Assembly (NCBI RefSeq): GCF_001894865.1
Contig: NZ_BCXA01000033.1
Location: 1 to 64,000, forward strand
Length of the DNA stretch: 64,000 nucleotides
Reading direction: 5' to 3'
Origin: Rhodococcus maanshanensis NBRC 100610
Lineage (GTDB): Bacteria; Actinomycetota; Actinomycetes; Mycobacteriales; Mycobacteriaceae
Part shown: positions 7,949 through 15,655 of the stretch, one piece after another
Position numbering within the stretch: position 1 is the stretch's first letter
Layout: every line of letters begins with the position of its first letter
The notes under the pieces: model-generated
What the model saw: only the letters and a program-made list of their open reading frames with translations
What the model was told of the DNA's origin: nothing
Databases searched by the model: none
Program-made: the position numbers and the translations under genes

Positions 7949-7978
7949 ACCGCCCGCCAGGGAACCCGGGCGGGCGGT
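7949..7978 (-). terminator. Terminator hairpin of array member 6
   Basis: A 14-bp stem with one mismatch (7949-7962 with 7965-7978) lies about 85 nt after the stop at 8063. Its sequence is related to the hairpin at 7344. Confidence 0.65.
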
Positions 7979-8062
7979 ACACGATCGACTGGGTGCGGCT
8001 GTTCCACGCCGTGACAAGCGGGAACCGGATCGCGCCCCTACAACCATGCGAGAGCGCCTCGT

Positions 8063-8350
8063 CTAAAGCGGGCAGTCCTCGTCCCGCGGGGTACAAAAAA
8101 CAGTGCCGGATGGGGCGCTGCCGGTGTCTATGGACCCGTTGTTGACCCAGGCGTCATAAGGTATCTGGCTGATCGTCACCAGGGAGCCGATCGCATCGCC
8201 CACATTCCCAAGTAATACGTCCACGGCTGCTGAGCCGGTGATGGGGAGTTCATCGGCCGACGCCGTGCCCGCTCCGATGACCAGACCGCCGCCCAGCAGA
8301 GCAGCAGCGGCAAGGACGGACGCGCCACGGCGCGCCAGAATTCGCAACAT
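8063..8350 (-). CDS. Small secreted protein, array member 6
   Basis: A 95-residue secreted protein. The ATG at 8350 follows AAGGGG with 7 nt between. The signal peptide is MLRILARRGASVLAAAALL, with cleavage after ASA near residue 32. The mature part has a hydrophobic stretch (AAVDVLLGNVGDAIGSLVTI), a DAWVNN segment shared with member 5, and ends in FCTPRDEDCPL. The terminal C-x6-C-P pattern matches members 3 and 7. Function unknown. Confidence 0.8.
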   Translation of the reverse strand: MLRILARRGASVLAAAALLGGGLVIGAGTASADELPITGSAAVDVLLGNVGDAIGSLVTISQIPYDAWVNNGSIDTGSAPSGTVFCTPRDEDCPL

Positions 8351-8420
8351 TCAAATCCCCTTCGTTCGAAGTTTGATGACCGGGGCGGCCACAACCCACG
8401 GAACGCCCCCCGACCGCGCC

Positions 8421-8491
8421 AGCATAGGACGAAGCGGCCAGGCCGGACAGCCGAATCGTGCATGGAATTTCCCCAGGTCAAAGCGTTAAAC
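8421..8491 (-). promoter_or_regulatory. Array promoter region 5 (motif A plus -10-like box)
   Basis: Motif A is at 8474-8491, identical to the consensus, and the -10-like TATGCT at 8421-8426, 47 bp apart. Confidence 0.65.
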
Positions 8492-8562
8492 ACGACCGGG
8501 TGACGACTCACCGTCCATCACGACGAGGATGACCACTAAGGCTCGACGATCAACACACGACA

Positions 8563-8591
8563 CCGCCCGCCCAGGAACCCTGAGCAGGCGG
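8563..8591 (-). terminator. Terminator hairpin of array member 7
   Basis: A 13-bp stem with two mismatches (8563-8575 with 8579-8591) lies after the gene ending at 8677. It is a decayed copy of the other array hairpins. Confidence 0.55.
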
Positions 8592-8676
8592 CATCGCGGC
8601 CGAATGGATGCGGCTGTTCCATGCCGCGACCGGGAACCGGCCGCGCGCCCGCGCAACCATGCGAGAAGTGCCTCGA

Positions 8677-8940
8677 TTAGATCGGGCAGTCCGCGCCCTG
8701 CCCACGACACGAAAAGGACACGCTGCCGTCATCTTCGGAGCTGCCGGCGGCGGCGGTGAGCACGGAAGAGAAGGCCCTGGCCATCTCGGAAGTGAGGATA
8801 TTGATCATCTCGACGGAGCCGCTCGCGCTTCCTGGGACTTCCTCGGCCGAAGCCGTGCCCCCGCCGAGGGCCAGACCGCCGCCGAGCACAGCCGCGGCGA
8901 CAAGGACGGACGCGCCTCGGCGCGCCAGGCTTCGCAACAT
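8677..8940 (-). CDS. Small secreted protein, array member 7
   Basis: An 87-residue secreted protein. The signal peptide MLRSLARRGASVLVAAAVLG ends in GGGTASA before EEVPG, almost the same as member 3. The mature part of about 55 residues has VEMINILTSEMARAFSSVL, an acidic Ser patch (GSSEDDGS) also seen in member 3 (GSSDSDS), and ends in SCRGQGADCPI. AAGGGG precedes the ATG. Its upstream motif A is the most diverged copy. Function unknown. Confidence 0.8.
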   Translation of the reverse strand: MLRSLARRGASVLVAAAVLGGGLALGGGTASAEEVPGSASGSVEMINILTSEMARAFSSVLTAAAGSSEDDGSVSFSCRGQGADCPI

Positions 8941-9010
8941 TCAAATCCCCTTCGTTCGAAGTGTGATGACCGGGGCGGCCACAACCCACGGAACGCCCCC
9001 CGACCGCGTC

Positions 9011-9080
9011 AGACTAGGGCCGGCCGGCCGGCGCCGCAGCGAAATCGAGAATCGGCATCTTCGCAGGTCAACCGTTATAC
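9011..9080 (-). promoter_or_regulatory. Array promoter region 6 (diverged motif A plus -10-like box)
   Basis: A diverged motif A (CAGGTCAACCGTTATAC) is at 9064-9080 and the -10-like TAGTCT at 9011-9016, 47 bp apart. Confidence 0.5.
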
Positions 9081-9219
9081 GCAACGACTAGCGTCGGCCG
9101 GAACGGTCAGGCTGGCACACTGTTCGGTGAACCGTCGTTAACCAGACTCACGACCGGGCGCTATCGTTCAGGTCACTACCGGTCGGCCAACGGTGGCCGC
9201 CAGAAAAGAGGATCGAACA

Positions 9220-9987
9220 GTGGAACTCCAGGGAACCGCGGCACTGGTCACCGGTGCGGCCTCCGGTCTCGGCGCCGCCACCGCCAAGCGCTTCGCCGAC
9301 GCAGGCGCCACCGTCTTCGGGCTGGATCTGGCCCAGTCCATCGAGCGCGCGGGCGACAGCGTCCCGGCCGGCGTCACCCTCATCCCCACCGATGTCACCA
9401 GCGGCGACGAGGTCCAGGCCGCCGTCGACCAGATCGTCGCCTCCGGCGTGCCGCTGCGCACCGTCGTGAACTGCGCGGGCGTCGGCTGGGCCGGCCGCAT
9501 CCTGTCCAAGAACGGCCCGCACGACCTGGAGCTGTTCCGCACGGTCATCACCGTCAACCTGCTCGGCACCTTCAACGTGATGCGCCTGGCCGCCGACGCG
9601 ATCGCCAAGACCGACACCGTCGACGAGTCCGGCCAGCGCGGCGTCGTCATCAACACCGCCTCCGTCGCCGCATTCGAGGGCCAGATCGGCCAGATCGCCT
9701 ACTCCGCCTCCAAGGGCGGCGTCCACGGCATGACCGTCCCTGCCGCTCGCGACCTGGCGCAGTTCGGCATCCGCGTCAACACCATCGCCCCCGGCATCAT
9801 CGACACCCCGATGCTCGCGGGCGTCACCGACGAGTACCGCAAGGGCCTCGAGGCCGGCGTGCCGTTCCCGTCCCGCCTGGGCAACCCCTCCGAGTACGCG
9901 CAGCTCGCGCAGATGATCGTCGAACACGACTACCTCAACGGCGAGACCATCCGCATGGACGGCGCGCTCCGGATGGCGCCGCGCTAG
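9220..9987 (+). CDS. SDR family oxidoreductase, 3-hydroxyacyl-CoA dehydrogenase-like
   Basis: A 255-residue short-chain dehydrogenase. The start GTG 9220 follows AGAGGA; an in-frame GTG at 9193 has no site. The Rossmann motif TGAASGLG is at residues 11-18, NCAG replaces the usual NNAG, and the catalytic Tyr and Lys are in YSASKGG. The ending (VNTIAPGIIDTPML...PFPSRLGNPSEYAQL...NGETIRMDGALRM) is typical of type II 3-hydroxyacyl-CoA dehydrogenases (HSD17B10-like) that act in fatty acid, branched amino acid or steroid side-chain oxidation. The Asp at the end of beta-2 (GLDLA) indicates NAD+ rather than NADP+. Substrate unknown. Confidence 0.9.
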   Translation: MELQGTAALVTGAASGLGAATAKRFADAGATVFGLDLAQSIERAGDSVPAGVTLIPTDVTSGDEVQAAVDQIVASGVPLRTVVNCAGVGWAGRILSKNGPHDLELFRTVITVNLLGTFNVMRLAADAIAKTDTVDESGQRGVVINTASVAAFEGQIGQIAYSASKGGVHGMTVPAARDLAQFGIRVNTIAPGIIDTPMLAGVTDEYRKGLEAGVPFPSRLGNPSEYAQLAQMIVEHDYLNGETIRMDGALRMAPR

Positions 9988-9999
9988 GCAGCTCCGCTG

Positions 10000-10058
10000 C
10001 CCGTGCGTGGTCGGCGGGTCCCAGGACTCGTCAACCGCGCACGGGCGCCGCAGGCGCC
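10000..10058. terminator. Possible bidirectional terminator
   Basis: An outer 8-bp inverted repeat (CCCGTGCG 10000-10007 with CGCACGGG 10038-10045) and a compact GGCGCC/GGCGCC hairpin at 10044-10058 fill the gap between two convergent genes. Confidence 0.4.
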
Positions 10059-11689
10059 TACAGTTCCGAGGCCAGCGGGGTCTCCGCCGCCGCGCGCTCG
10101 GTCATCCACTCCCGCAGCACCCGCGTCGCCTGCACGTCGTCCTCGTTGTAGACGAACAACCGCTCGCGCTGTTCGAGATCCGGCTCGTGGTCGTAGCCGA
10201 CGGCATCCCGGTACCAGCTCATCGACGCCTCGCCGCCTGCGTCCGCGTCCCGCCAATTGAACCCGGCGACGGGCGCAATCTTCTTGAGTCCCTTACCATT
10301 CGGGCAGACAAACTGGTCGCTCACCGCCTGGTAGACATCCACCCAGTCCGGGCTGTCGATGAAGGCGCGGATCTGCGCGACCGTCGGGATGCCCGGCATC
10401 CCGGCGAACCGGGTCGCCGAGTCGAGCAGCCACTTGTCTTCCGCCGCACGGGAATAGCAATAGGCCGCGAAGGTCTTGCCAGCGGCGAGGGTCTGCTCCC
10501 GCACCCCCATCAGCCACCCCCAGAACTCCGCGAAAGACCTACCCTCGTCCCGGGTCGGCAACGGGTCCCAGGTGACGAACGGCCGGTACGGCTGGGTGAC
10601 GCCGTCCGCGGTCAGCAGCGTGCCCCACAGGTAGGCGCCGTGCTCCTGGTAGCTCTCCATGTCCACATCGACCTCGACGTCGGCCCGGCGCACCGTGACC
10701 TCGGGCTGCCGCCGCACCAGCGGGACCCCGCCCAGCCAGGCCTTCGCGATCACCACCGTGTCCTCGAACCCGTTGCCCTGCCACTCCTCCGGCGCCGGTC
10801 CGTCCCAGGCCGCGAGGTCGTCGATGGTGTAGACCCCGGCCGCGCGCAGCGTCTCGGCCCGCGAGCCCGTCGCCACCAGGCTGACGTCCCGCGCGGCAGT
10901 CAGGTTCTCCTTGCACCGCGACCACCAGGGGCAGGACCGGCACTCGCCGATCTGCGACGGGGAGGTGAAGCGGTCGCCACGCGCGACGGCGAGCCGGTCG
11001 GCGAACCGCTCGTCGTAGACGTCCATCACCGCGGCCAGGTCGTGCACCAGGAAACGCTCGCCGCCGTACCCGATGACACCGCCGAGCATCGACGGGCTCG
11101 CGACGCCCTGCGCCTGGAGCATGCGCTGCAGGTGGGCCAGGCGGAGCTGATCGCGGAGCTGGGCGCGCACCTTCCGGTCCGGGTCCACGCTCGGCGCCCA
11201 GTCGTCCAGCCCGGAGGTGACCGCGCCGCTGCCCGGGTCGGTGACCTTGTGGTTCACCACGATGGCCGGGATGTATCCCCCACCGTCGGCGTCCCGGATC
11301 AACAGCTCCGCCCGCCCGCGCCTGCCGGTGTCGAACTCGAGCGGCAACACCGCGCCCCAGATCCGGTCCGCACCCTCCGCGCACGCCCGCAGGGTCGCCG
11401 CGGCCCGCTCGCGCGTCGGGCCGGACTGATCGATGAGCACCCAGCTGTGACCGCCCGGCGCCATCAACCGCCGGAGCATGTCCTCCCGGTGCGACTGGGC
11501 CGATTCCCGGCGCTGCTGGACGCCGATGTCCTCCGGCGCCGAGGCGATCAGCTCGGGATACGCCGAATCCAGGTGGACCCGGTGCCGGCACGTGGTGAGC
11601 GTCCTGGGGTCGATGAGCACCGACCGAGTGCCGTTACGGCCCGGCTCGGCGTCCTGGTGCGGATCCCGGGGGTCCTGCGAAGAGTTCAC
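10058..11689 (-). CDS. TM0106 family RecB-like putative nuclease
   Basis: A roughly 543-residue protein matching the TM0106-type family of RecB-like nucleases. The N-terminal half has the PD-(D/E)xK-type region with a Cys cluster (CRSCPWWSRCKENL) of the kind that binds an iron-sulfur cluster in Cas4/AddB-like nucleases. The C-terminal half resembles an RNase H-fold exonuclease domain (FVTWDPLPT, YCYSRAAEDKWLL, NEDDVQATRVLREWM). The frame stays open to 12010 but overlaps the next gene; GTG 11689 before NSSQDPRDP is the best available start though it lacks a clear ribosome binding site. Cellular role unknown. Confidence 0.82.
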   Translation of the reverse strand: MNSSQDPRDPHQDAEPGRNGTRSVLIDPRTLTTCRHRVHLDSAYPELIASAPEDIGVQQRRESAQSHREDMLRRLMAPGGHSWVLIDQSGPTRERAAATLRACAEGADRIWGAVLPLEFDTGRRGRAELLIRDADGGGYIPAIVVNHKVTDPGSGAVTSGLDDWAPSVDPDRKVRAQLRDQLRLAHLQRMLQAQGVASPSMLGGVIGYGGERFLVHDLAAVMDVYDERFADRLAVARGDRFTSPSQIGECRSCPWWSRCKENLTAARDVSLVATGSRAETLRAAGVYTIDDLAAWDGPAPEEWQGNGFEDTVVIAKAWLGGVPLVRRQPEVTVRRADVEVDVDMESYQEHGAYLWGTLLTADGVTQPYRPFVTWDPLPTRDEGRSFAEFWGWLMGVREQTLAAGKTFAAYCYSRAAEDKWLLDSATRFAGMPGIPTVAQIRAFIDSPDWVDVYQAVSDQFVCPNGKGLKKIAPVAGFNWRDADAGGEASMSWYRDAVGYDHEPDLEQRERLFVYNEDDVQATRVLREWMTERAAAETPLASEL

Positions 11690-11879
11690 GATGACGAGAT
11701 TATGGTCCGTCGCACCGACAACCCGCACCGCGCCTACCGGGACCGGAGCCCGCGGAGCGACCGGACCGCGCCGGAGCGGGCCCTGCCGGACTCGCCGCCG
11801 TGGCCCGGGGCGGTCGCGGATAGGCTGTCGGGGACGAGGTGTGCCGAAGCTCGAGCGCCAAGAATGAGGGGCCTTACGC

Positions 11880-12497
11880 ATGGGTTTGTTCAGGAAACGT
11901 AAGACACGCGCGACCCGGCGTGCCGAGGCGAAGGCCCTCAAGCACAAGGCGAAGGTCGAGGCGAAGCTCGGCGCCCGCAACGATCGCAAGAAGATGCGCA
12001 CCGAGGCCAAGTCGGCGAAGAAGGTCGAGAAGGCTCAGCTCGCGACGCTGAAGGCGCAGGAGAAGGCCGCCACCCGCGGCAAGCTCAGCGTCGGCCAGGT
12101 CCGCAAGTACCTCGGCATCGCCCGGCTGCTGACGCCGGTGCTCGCCCCCCTCGTCTACCGCGGCGCCACCGTGCTGCGCGCCCAGCTCGACCAGCAGCGC
12201 GCCAACAAGATGGGTATCGCCGCCGAGGAGCTGGGCACCTACACCGGGCACGGCGCCCACCTCAGCGCCCGGATCGCAGGCGCCGAGCGGTCCGCGAACG
12301 CCATCGCCGCCCAGTACCCCGACCCCGAGACCACCCGGTTCACCGGCGCCGTCCTCGGTCGGCTGGCCGAGCTCAACACGGCCGTCCGCGCCGCCGAGCA
12401 GATGCCGGTCCAGCGCCGCAGGGCCGCCCACCACGCGATCTCGGCCGAGCTCGACGGCGTCGAGGCCGACCTGCTCGCCCGCCTCGGCGTCCGCTGA
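11880..12497 (+). CDS. Conserved actinobacterial protein (DUF6474-like)
   Basis: A 205-residue protein. Residues 1-70 are extremely Lys/Arg/Ala-rich and probably a long helix or coiled coil (RKRKTRATRRAEAKALKHKAKVE). The rest is Ala-rich helical with VRKYLGIARLLTPVLAPLVY, a possible membrane-associated helix. I recognise it only as a family found throughout Nocardia and relatives, probably DUF6474. The ATG lies a short way after a -10-like TAGGCT at 11821-11826. It runs divergently from the nuclease gene. Confidence 0.75.
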   Translation: MGLFRKRKTRATRRAEAKALKHKAKVEAKLGARNDRKKMRTEAKSAKKVEKAQLATLKAQEKAATRGKLSVGQVRKYLGIARLLTPVLAPLVYRGATVLRAQLDQQRANKMGIAAEELGTYTGHGAHLSARIAGAERSANAIAAQYPDPETTRFTGAVLGRLAELNTAVRAAEQMPVQRRRAAHHAISAELDGVEADLLARLGVR

Positions 12498-12520
12498 CCC
12501 CAGGCTCGACCACTCCGAAG

Positions 12521-13054
12521 ATGCCGACCGCCCGCCCCGCCCACCCCGCCCGCCTGCGCGCCGCGGCGGTCGGGGCGCTCACCGCGGCGCTCTCCGTGGC
12601 CGGCCATGGGGTCGCGGGCGGCGGGTACCCGGACTCCTCGACCCTGACGCTGCTGGTGCTGTGCTGCGCCGCCGTCGGCGCGCTCACCGGCAGCCTGCGC
12701 GGCGGGCGGGTCGCGCTGCTCGGGGCGCTGGCCGCCGGGCAGCTCGTCGGGCATCTCGCGCTCTCGACCGCCCTCACCGCGCACCAGTTCCACGCCCCGG
12801 AGCTCTCCCCCCGCGGGCTGACGATGCTCGCCGCCCACACCGTCGCGACGGCGCTGTGTGCCGCACTGATCCTGGCCGCGGAGGCCGTGTACGGCCCGAT
12901 CACCCGGGTGCTGCGGTCCGTCCTGCGTCGCTGGAATCCGCTGCCGCGCACCAACTTCTCGCTTCGCACCGCGCCGACAGACCCGATCGCGCCGGTGACA
13001 CTGCTGTACTTCTGCATCTCGAGACGGGGACCGCCCGCGGCGGTACCCGCATAG
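12521..13054 (+). CDS. Small membrane protein of the copper operon
   Basis: A 177-residue protein with four or five hydrophobic helices in residues 10-130 (AAAVGALTAALSVAGHGVAGG, LTLLVLCCAAVGALTGSL, VALLGALAAGQLVGHLAL, LAAHTVATALCAALILAAEAV). It carries several intramembrane His residues. Nocardia and Streptomyces often place such a short protein before ycnI, so a role in copper handling is suggested by position only. It starts 24 nt after the previous stop, which suggests co-transcription. Confidence 0.75.
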   Translation: MPTARPAHPARLRAAAVGALTAALSVAGHGVAGGGYPDSSTLTLLVLCCAAVGALTGSLRGGRVALLGALAAGQLVGHLALSTALTAHQFHAPELSPRGLTMLAAHTVATALCAALILAAEAVYGPITRVLRSVLRRWNPLPRTNFSLRTAPTDPIAPVTLLYFCISRRGPPAAVPA

Positions 13055-13102
13055 CGGACTCGGCGACCCGAGCCCGCCCTCCCTCTCGAGAGAAAGAACC
13101 CC

Positions 13103-13762
13103 ATGACCACCCTCATTTCCCGCGCCCTCCTCACGGTCGGCGCCACCGGCGGTGTCCTGCTGCTCGGCACCGGACTCGCCTCCGCTCACGTCTCCGTCAG
13201 CGCCCCCGGCGCCGAGCAGGGCGGCTACACCGTCCTGACCTTCAAGGTGCCCACCGAGTCGGAGACCGCGGGCACCACCAAGCTGACGGTGGCGCTGCCC
13301 AATCTGGCTTCCGCCCGCACCGAGCCGATGCCCGGCTGGACGTCGCAGGTCACCAAGGACGCCGCCTCCGGCGAGGCCACCTCGGTCACCTGGACCGCCG
13401 ATCCCGGCGTCAGCGTCGGACCCGGCCAGTTCCAGCAGTTCCTGCTGTCCACGGGACCGCTGCCGGAGCAGGACGAGGTGTCCTTCGCCGCCACGCAGAC
13501 CTACAGCGACGGCCAGGTCGTGAACTGGGACCAGCAGCCCGGCCCCGACGGCAGCGAGCCCGACAAGCCGGCGCCCGCCCTCGCGCTGGCCCCCGCGTCG
13601 GAGTCCGAGGACGGCCACGGCGCTGCGACCGCTTCCGCCGCCATCAGCGACGACGACGGCGTCGACACCACGGCCCGTTGGCTCGGCGGCATCGGCCTGG
13701 TGCTCGGCGCGCTCGGCGCCGCGCTCGGCGTCGGCGCGACCGTCCGCGGGCGGCGCTCATGA
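13103..13762 (+). CDS. YcnI family copper-binding membrane protein (DUF1775)
   Basis: A 219-residue protein. It has a signal peptide (residues 1-27, ending GLASA), a mature N-terminus beginning with His (HVSVSAPGAEQGGYTV), a DUF1775 domain to about residue 150, a variable linker, and one C-terminal membrane helix (WLGGIGLVLGALGAALGVGA). In B. subtilis YcnI the N-terminal His and a Trp/Glu form a Cu(II) site; His28 and Trp90 (PGWTSQV) are candidates here. AGAGAAAG precedes the ATG. Its stop overlaps the copC start by ATGA, so translation is coupled. Confidence 0.93.
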   Translation: MTTLISRALLTVGATGGVLLLGTGLASAHVSVSAPGAEQGGYTVLTFKVPTESETAGTTKLTVALPNLASARTEPMPGWTSQVTKDAASGEATSVTWTADPGVSVGPGQFQQFLLSTGPLPEQDEVSFAATQTYSDGQVVNWDQQPGPDGSEPDKPAPALALAPASESEDGHGAATASAAISDDDGVDTTARWLGGIGLVLGALGAALGVGATVRGRRS

Positions 13763-14289
13763 GCGCCCGGGTCCGCGTCCTGGCCGTGACGATGTTCGCG
13801 GCGGTGGCCGCGCTGTTCGGCGCGGGCGTCGCCGGGGCCCACGCGGTGGTGACCGCGTCCACCCCCGCGGACGGCTCGTCCGTCGCGGTTGGCCCGGAGC
13901 AGGCCGTCATCACGTTCAACGAACCGATGCAGCCCAGCTTCGCCACCCTCACCGTGGTCGGCCCGGACGGCAACCTGTGGTCGAAGGGGGAGCCCACCGT
14001 GCAGGGCCCATCGGTCAGCGTCCCGGTCGGTGAGCTCGGCCCCACCGGCGTCTACACGATCGCCTACCGGGTGACCTCAGCCGACGGCCACCCCGTCAGC
14101 GGGACCCGCACCTTCACCCTCACCGAGCAGGGCTCGGGCACCCCGGGCGCGAGGCCGGGCGGCGACAAGGCCGACGCCGAGGGCGGCGACTCGGACGGGC
14201 TGCCGATGTGGCCGTTCATCGTCGCGGGTGTGCTGGTGTTCGGCGGCGGCCTGGCGTTCGCGCTGCGCCGGCCCAGCGGCAAGAGCTGA
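13759..14289 (+). CDS. copC: CopC domain copper resistance protein
   Basis: A 176-residue protein with a signal peptide, a mature part beginning HAVVTASTPADGS, a CopC beta-sandwich (residues about 28-122), a Gly/Asp-rich linker and a C-terminal membrane helix (MWPFIVAGVLVFGGGLAFAL). The N-terminal His and the His in SADGHPVSGTRTF are the Cu(II)-site residues of CopC proteins. The membrane anchor is usual in Gram-positive members. It overlaps ycnI and is followed 5 nt later by copD, so the four genes 12521-15257 form one operon for copper uptake or sequestration. Confidence 0.93.
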   Translation: MSARVRVLAVTMFAAVAALFGAGVAGAHAVVTASTPADGSSVAVGPEQAVITFNEPMQPSFATLTVVGPDGNLWSKGEPTVQGPSVSVPVGELGPTGVYTIAYRVTSADGHPVSGTRTFTLTEQGSGTPGARPGGDKADAEGGDSDGLPMWPFIVAGVLVFGGGLAFALRRPSGKS

Positions 14290-14294
14290 CCGCG

Positions 14295-15257
14295 GTGGCC
14301 TCGGCGGGCGCCCGGCGGCAGTGGCAGATCTCGCCACGATGGCTGCTGTTCGCCGCGCCCGCCGGCCTGGCCGGGGTCGGGATGGCCTGGCTGCTGGCCC
14401 ACCCGGCCGGCCCCGACCCGTCGAGCCTGATCCGGGTGCTCGCCGTCCTCCTCGGGGCGACGGTGCTCGGCCTGACGACACTGGAGTGGCTGCAGCGGTC
14501 CGAGACGCGGCCGGTGATCGCGCGCGGCGAGCTGTGGCGGCCGATCGCGGCGCTGGCCGGGGCCTGGACCCTGGCCGAGGTCGCCCTGGTGGTCGCCGCG
14601 GCGGCGGAGACCACCGAGATCGGGGCGGGCGCGCTCTCCTCGACCACGTTCGGCCGGTTTCTCGGCGACGTCAACGCGGGCCAGATCGGCGGCGCCACCG
14701 TGGCCTGCACCGCCGCGATCGCGGTGATCGCGGCGCTGGCCTTCCGGCGCGGCGCGAACTGGCCGATCACCTCCGTCGCGGTGCTAGCCGCGGTCGCGCT
14801 CGCGGCCCGTCCCGTCACCGGGCACATGTCGGCGCAGACCCTCGGTTCGCTGCTCGGCGCCGCGCACGCGCTCGCCGCCGCGCTGTGGCTGGGACCGCTC
14901 GTCGCGATGGCGTTGCTGCTGCGGGCCAGGGGCGCATGGGCCACGCTGCTGCCGCACTACTCGGAGCTGGCCTGGCGGTGCGTCGCGGTGCTGACGGTGA
15001 CCGGGGTGATCGACGCCGCGGTCAAACTCGGCGGCGTCGGCGCGCTGTTCGACACCGGCTACGGGCGGATCGTGCTGGCCAAGTCCGCGGCGCTGCTCGC
15101 GCTCGGCGCGCTCGGCTGGTGGTGGCGACGGACCTGGGTGCCCGCGGCGGGAGCGCACCGTATGCAGGCGGCCGACTCGCTGCGGCGCGCGGTGCTGGAG
15201 GTGCTGGCGATGGCCGTCGCCTTCGGACTGGCCGCCGCGCTCGCCACCACCGCCTGA
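14295..15257 (+). CDS. copD: CopD family copper transport membrane protein
   Basis: A 320-residue integral membrane protein with about eight or nine helices. The family region lies in the last 120 residues (VTGHMSAQTLGSLLGAAHALAAALWLGPL, then LTVTGVIDAAVKLGGVGALFDTGYGRIVLAKSAALLALGALG). The His residues of GHM and AAHALAA match the conserved positions of CopD/PcoD, which is thought to take copper from CopC across the membrane. GTG 14295 is chosen since it follows the copC stop by 5 nt; a longer frame from 14208 would overlap copC. Confidence 0.9.
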   Translation: MASAGARRQWQISPRWLLFAAPAGLAGVGMAWLLAHPAGPDPSSLIRVLAVLLGATVLGLTTLEWLQRSETRPVIARGELWRPIAALAGAWTLAEVALVVAAAAETTEIGAGALSSTTFGRFLGDVNAGQIGGATVACTAAIAVIAALAFRRGANWPITSVAVLAAVALAARPVTGHMSAQTLGSLLGAAHALAAALWLGPLVAMALLLRARGAWATLLPHYSELAWRCVAVLTVTGVIDAAVKLGGVGALFDTGYGRIVLAKSAALLALGALGWWWRRTWVPAAGAHRMQAADSLRRAVLEVLAMAVAFGLAAALATTA

Positions 15258-15295
15258 ACTGTGCGGGTGTCGGCGGGCGAGGTTATAACTGCGTC

Positions 15296-15655
15296 ATGCC
15301 CTCCGAGCAGGATGTACGCGCACTGATGCTGGCCCTCCCCGAGGCGGAGGAGATCGTGGTCGACAACTGGGGCAACCAGCCGACGTTCCGGGTGCGCAAG
15401 AAGATGTTCGCGATGGTCGGATACGGCGCGCCCACCGCGTGCCTCAAGGCCACCCGCGACGATCAGGCCGCGCTGCTCGCGCAGGACCCCGAGACCTTCC
15501 TGGTCGCCCCGTTCTTCGGGCGCTGGGGCTGGATCGACGTCGTCCTCGACCGCGTCGATCCGCAGGAGCTGGCCGAACTCGTCGAGGAGGCGTGGCGGCT
15601 GACCGCCCCGAAGCGGGTGGTCGCCGCCTACGACCGCGACCGGGCGGCCGGCTAG
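15296..15655 (+). CDS. MmcQ/YjbR family DNA-binding protein
   Basis: A 119-residue protein of the MmcQ/YjbR (CyaY-like fold) family. The typical features are the Glu-rich start of the first helix (LMLALPEAEEIVVDNWGNQPTFRVRKKMFAMV), CLKATRDDQAALLAQDPETF and the RWGWIDVVLDRVDPQELAELVEEAW helix. The biochemical role of the family is unclear. A TATAAC box sits about 7 nt before the ATG (15286-15291), so the transcript is probably leaderless. Its TAG stop shares the palindrome CTAG with the stop of the convergent exporter gene. Confidence 0.88.
   Translation: MPSEQDVRALMLALPEAEEIVVDNWGNQPTFRVRKKMFAMVGYGAPTACLKATRDDQAALLAQDPETFLVAPFFGRWGWIDVVLDRVDPQELAELVEEAWRLTAPKRVVAAYDRDRAAG

Noticed and set aside
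10007-11902. 631-codon plus-strand frame opposite the nuclease
   Set aside because: It is the complement of the TM0106 nuclease, which has recognisable motifs.
11690-12010. N-terminal extension of the TM0106 nuclease up to ATG 12010
   Set aside because: It would overlap the well-supported gene at 11880 and the extension is Arg/Pro-rich shadow sequence.
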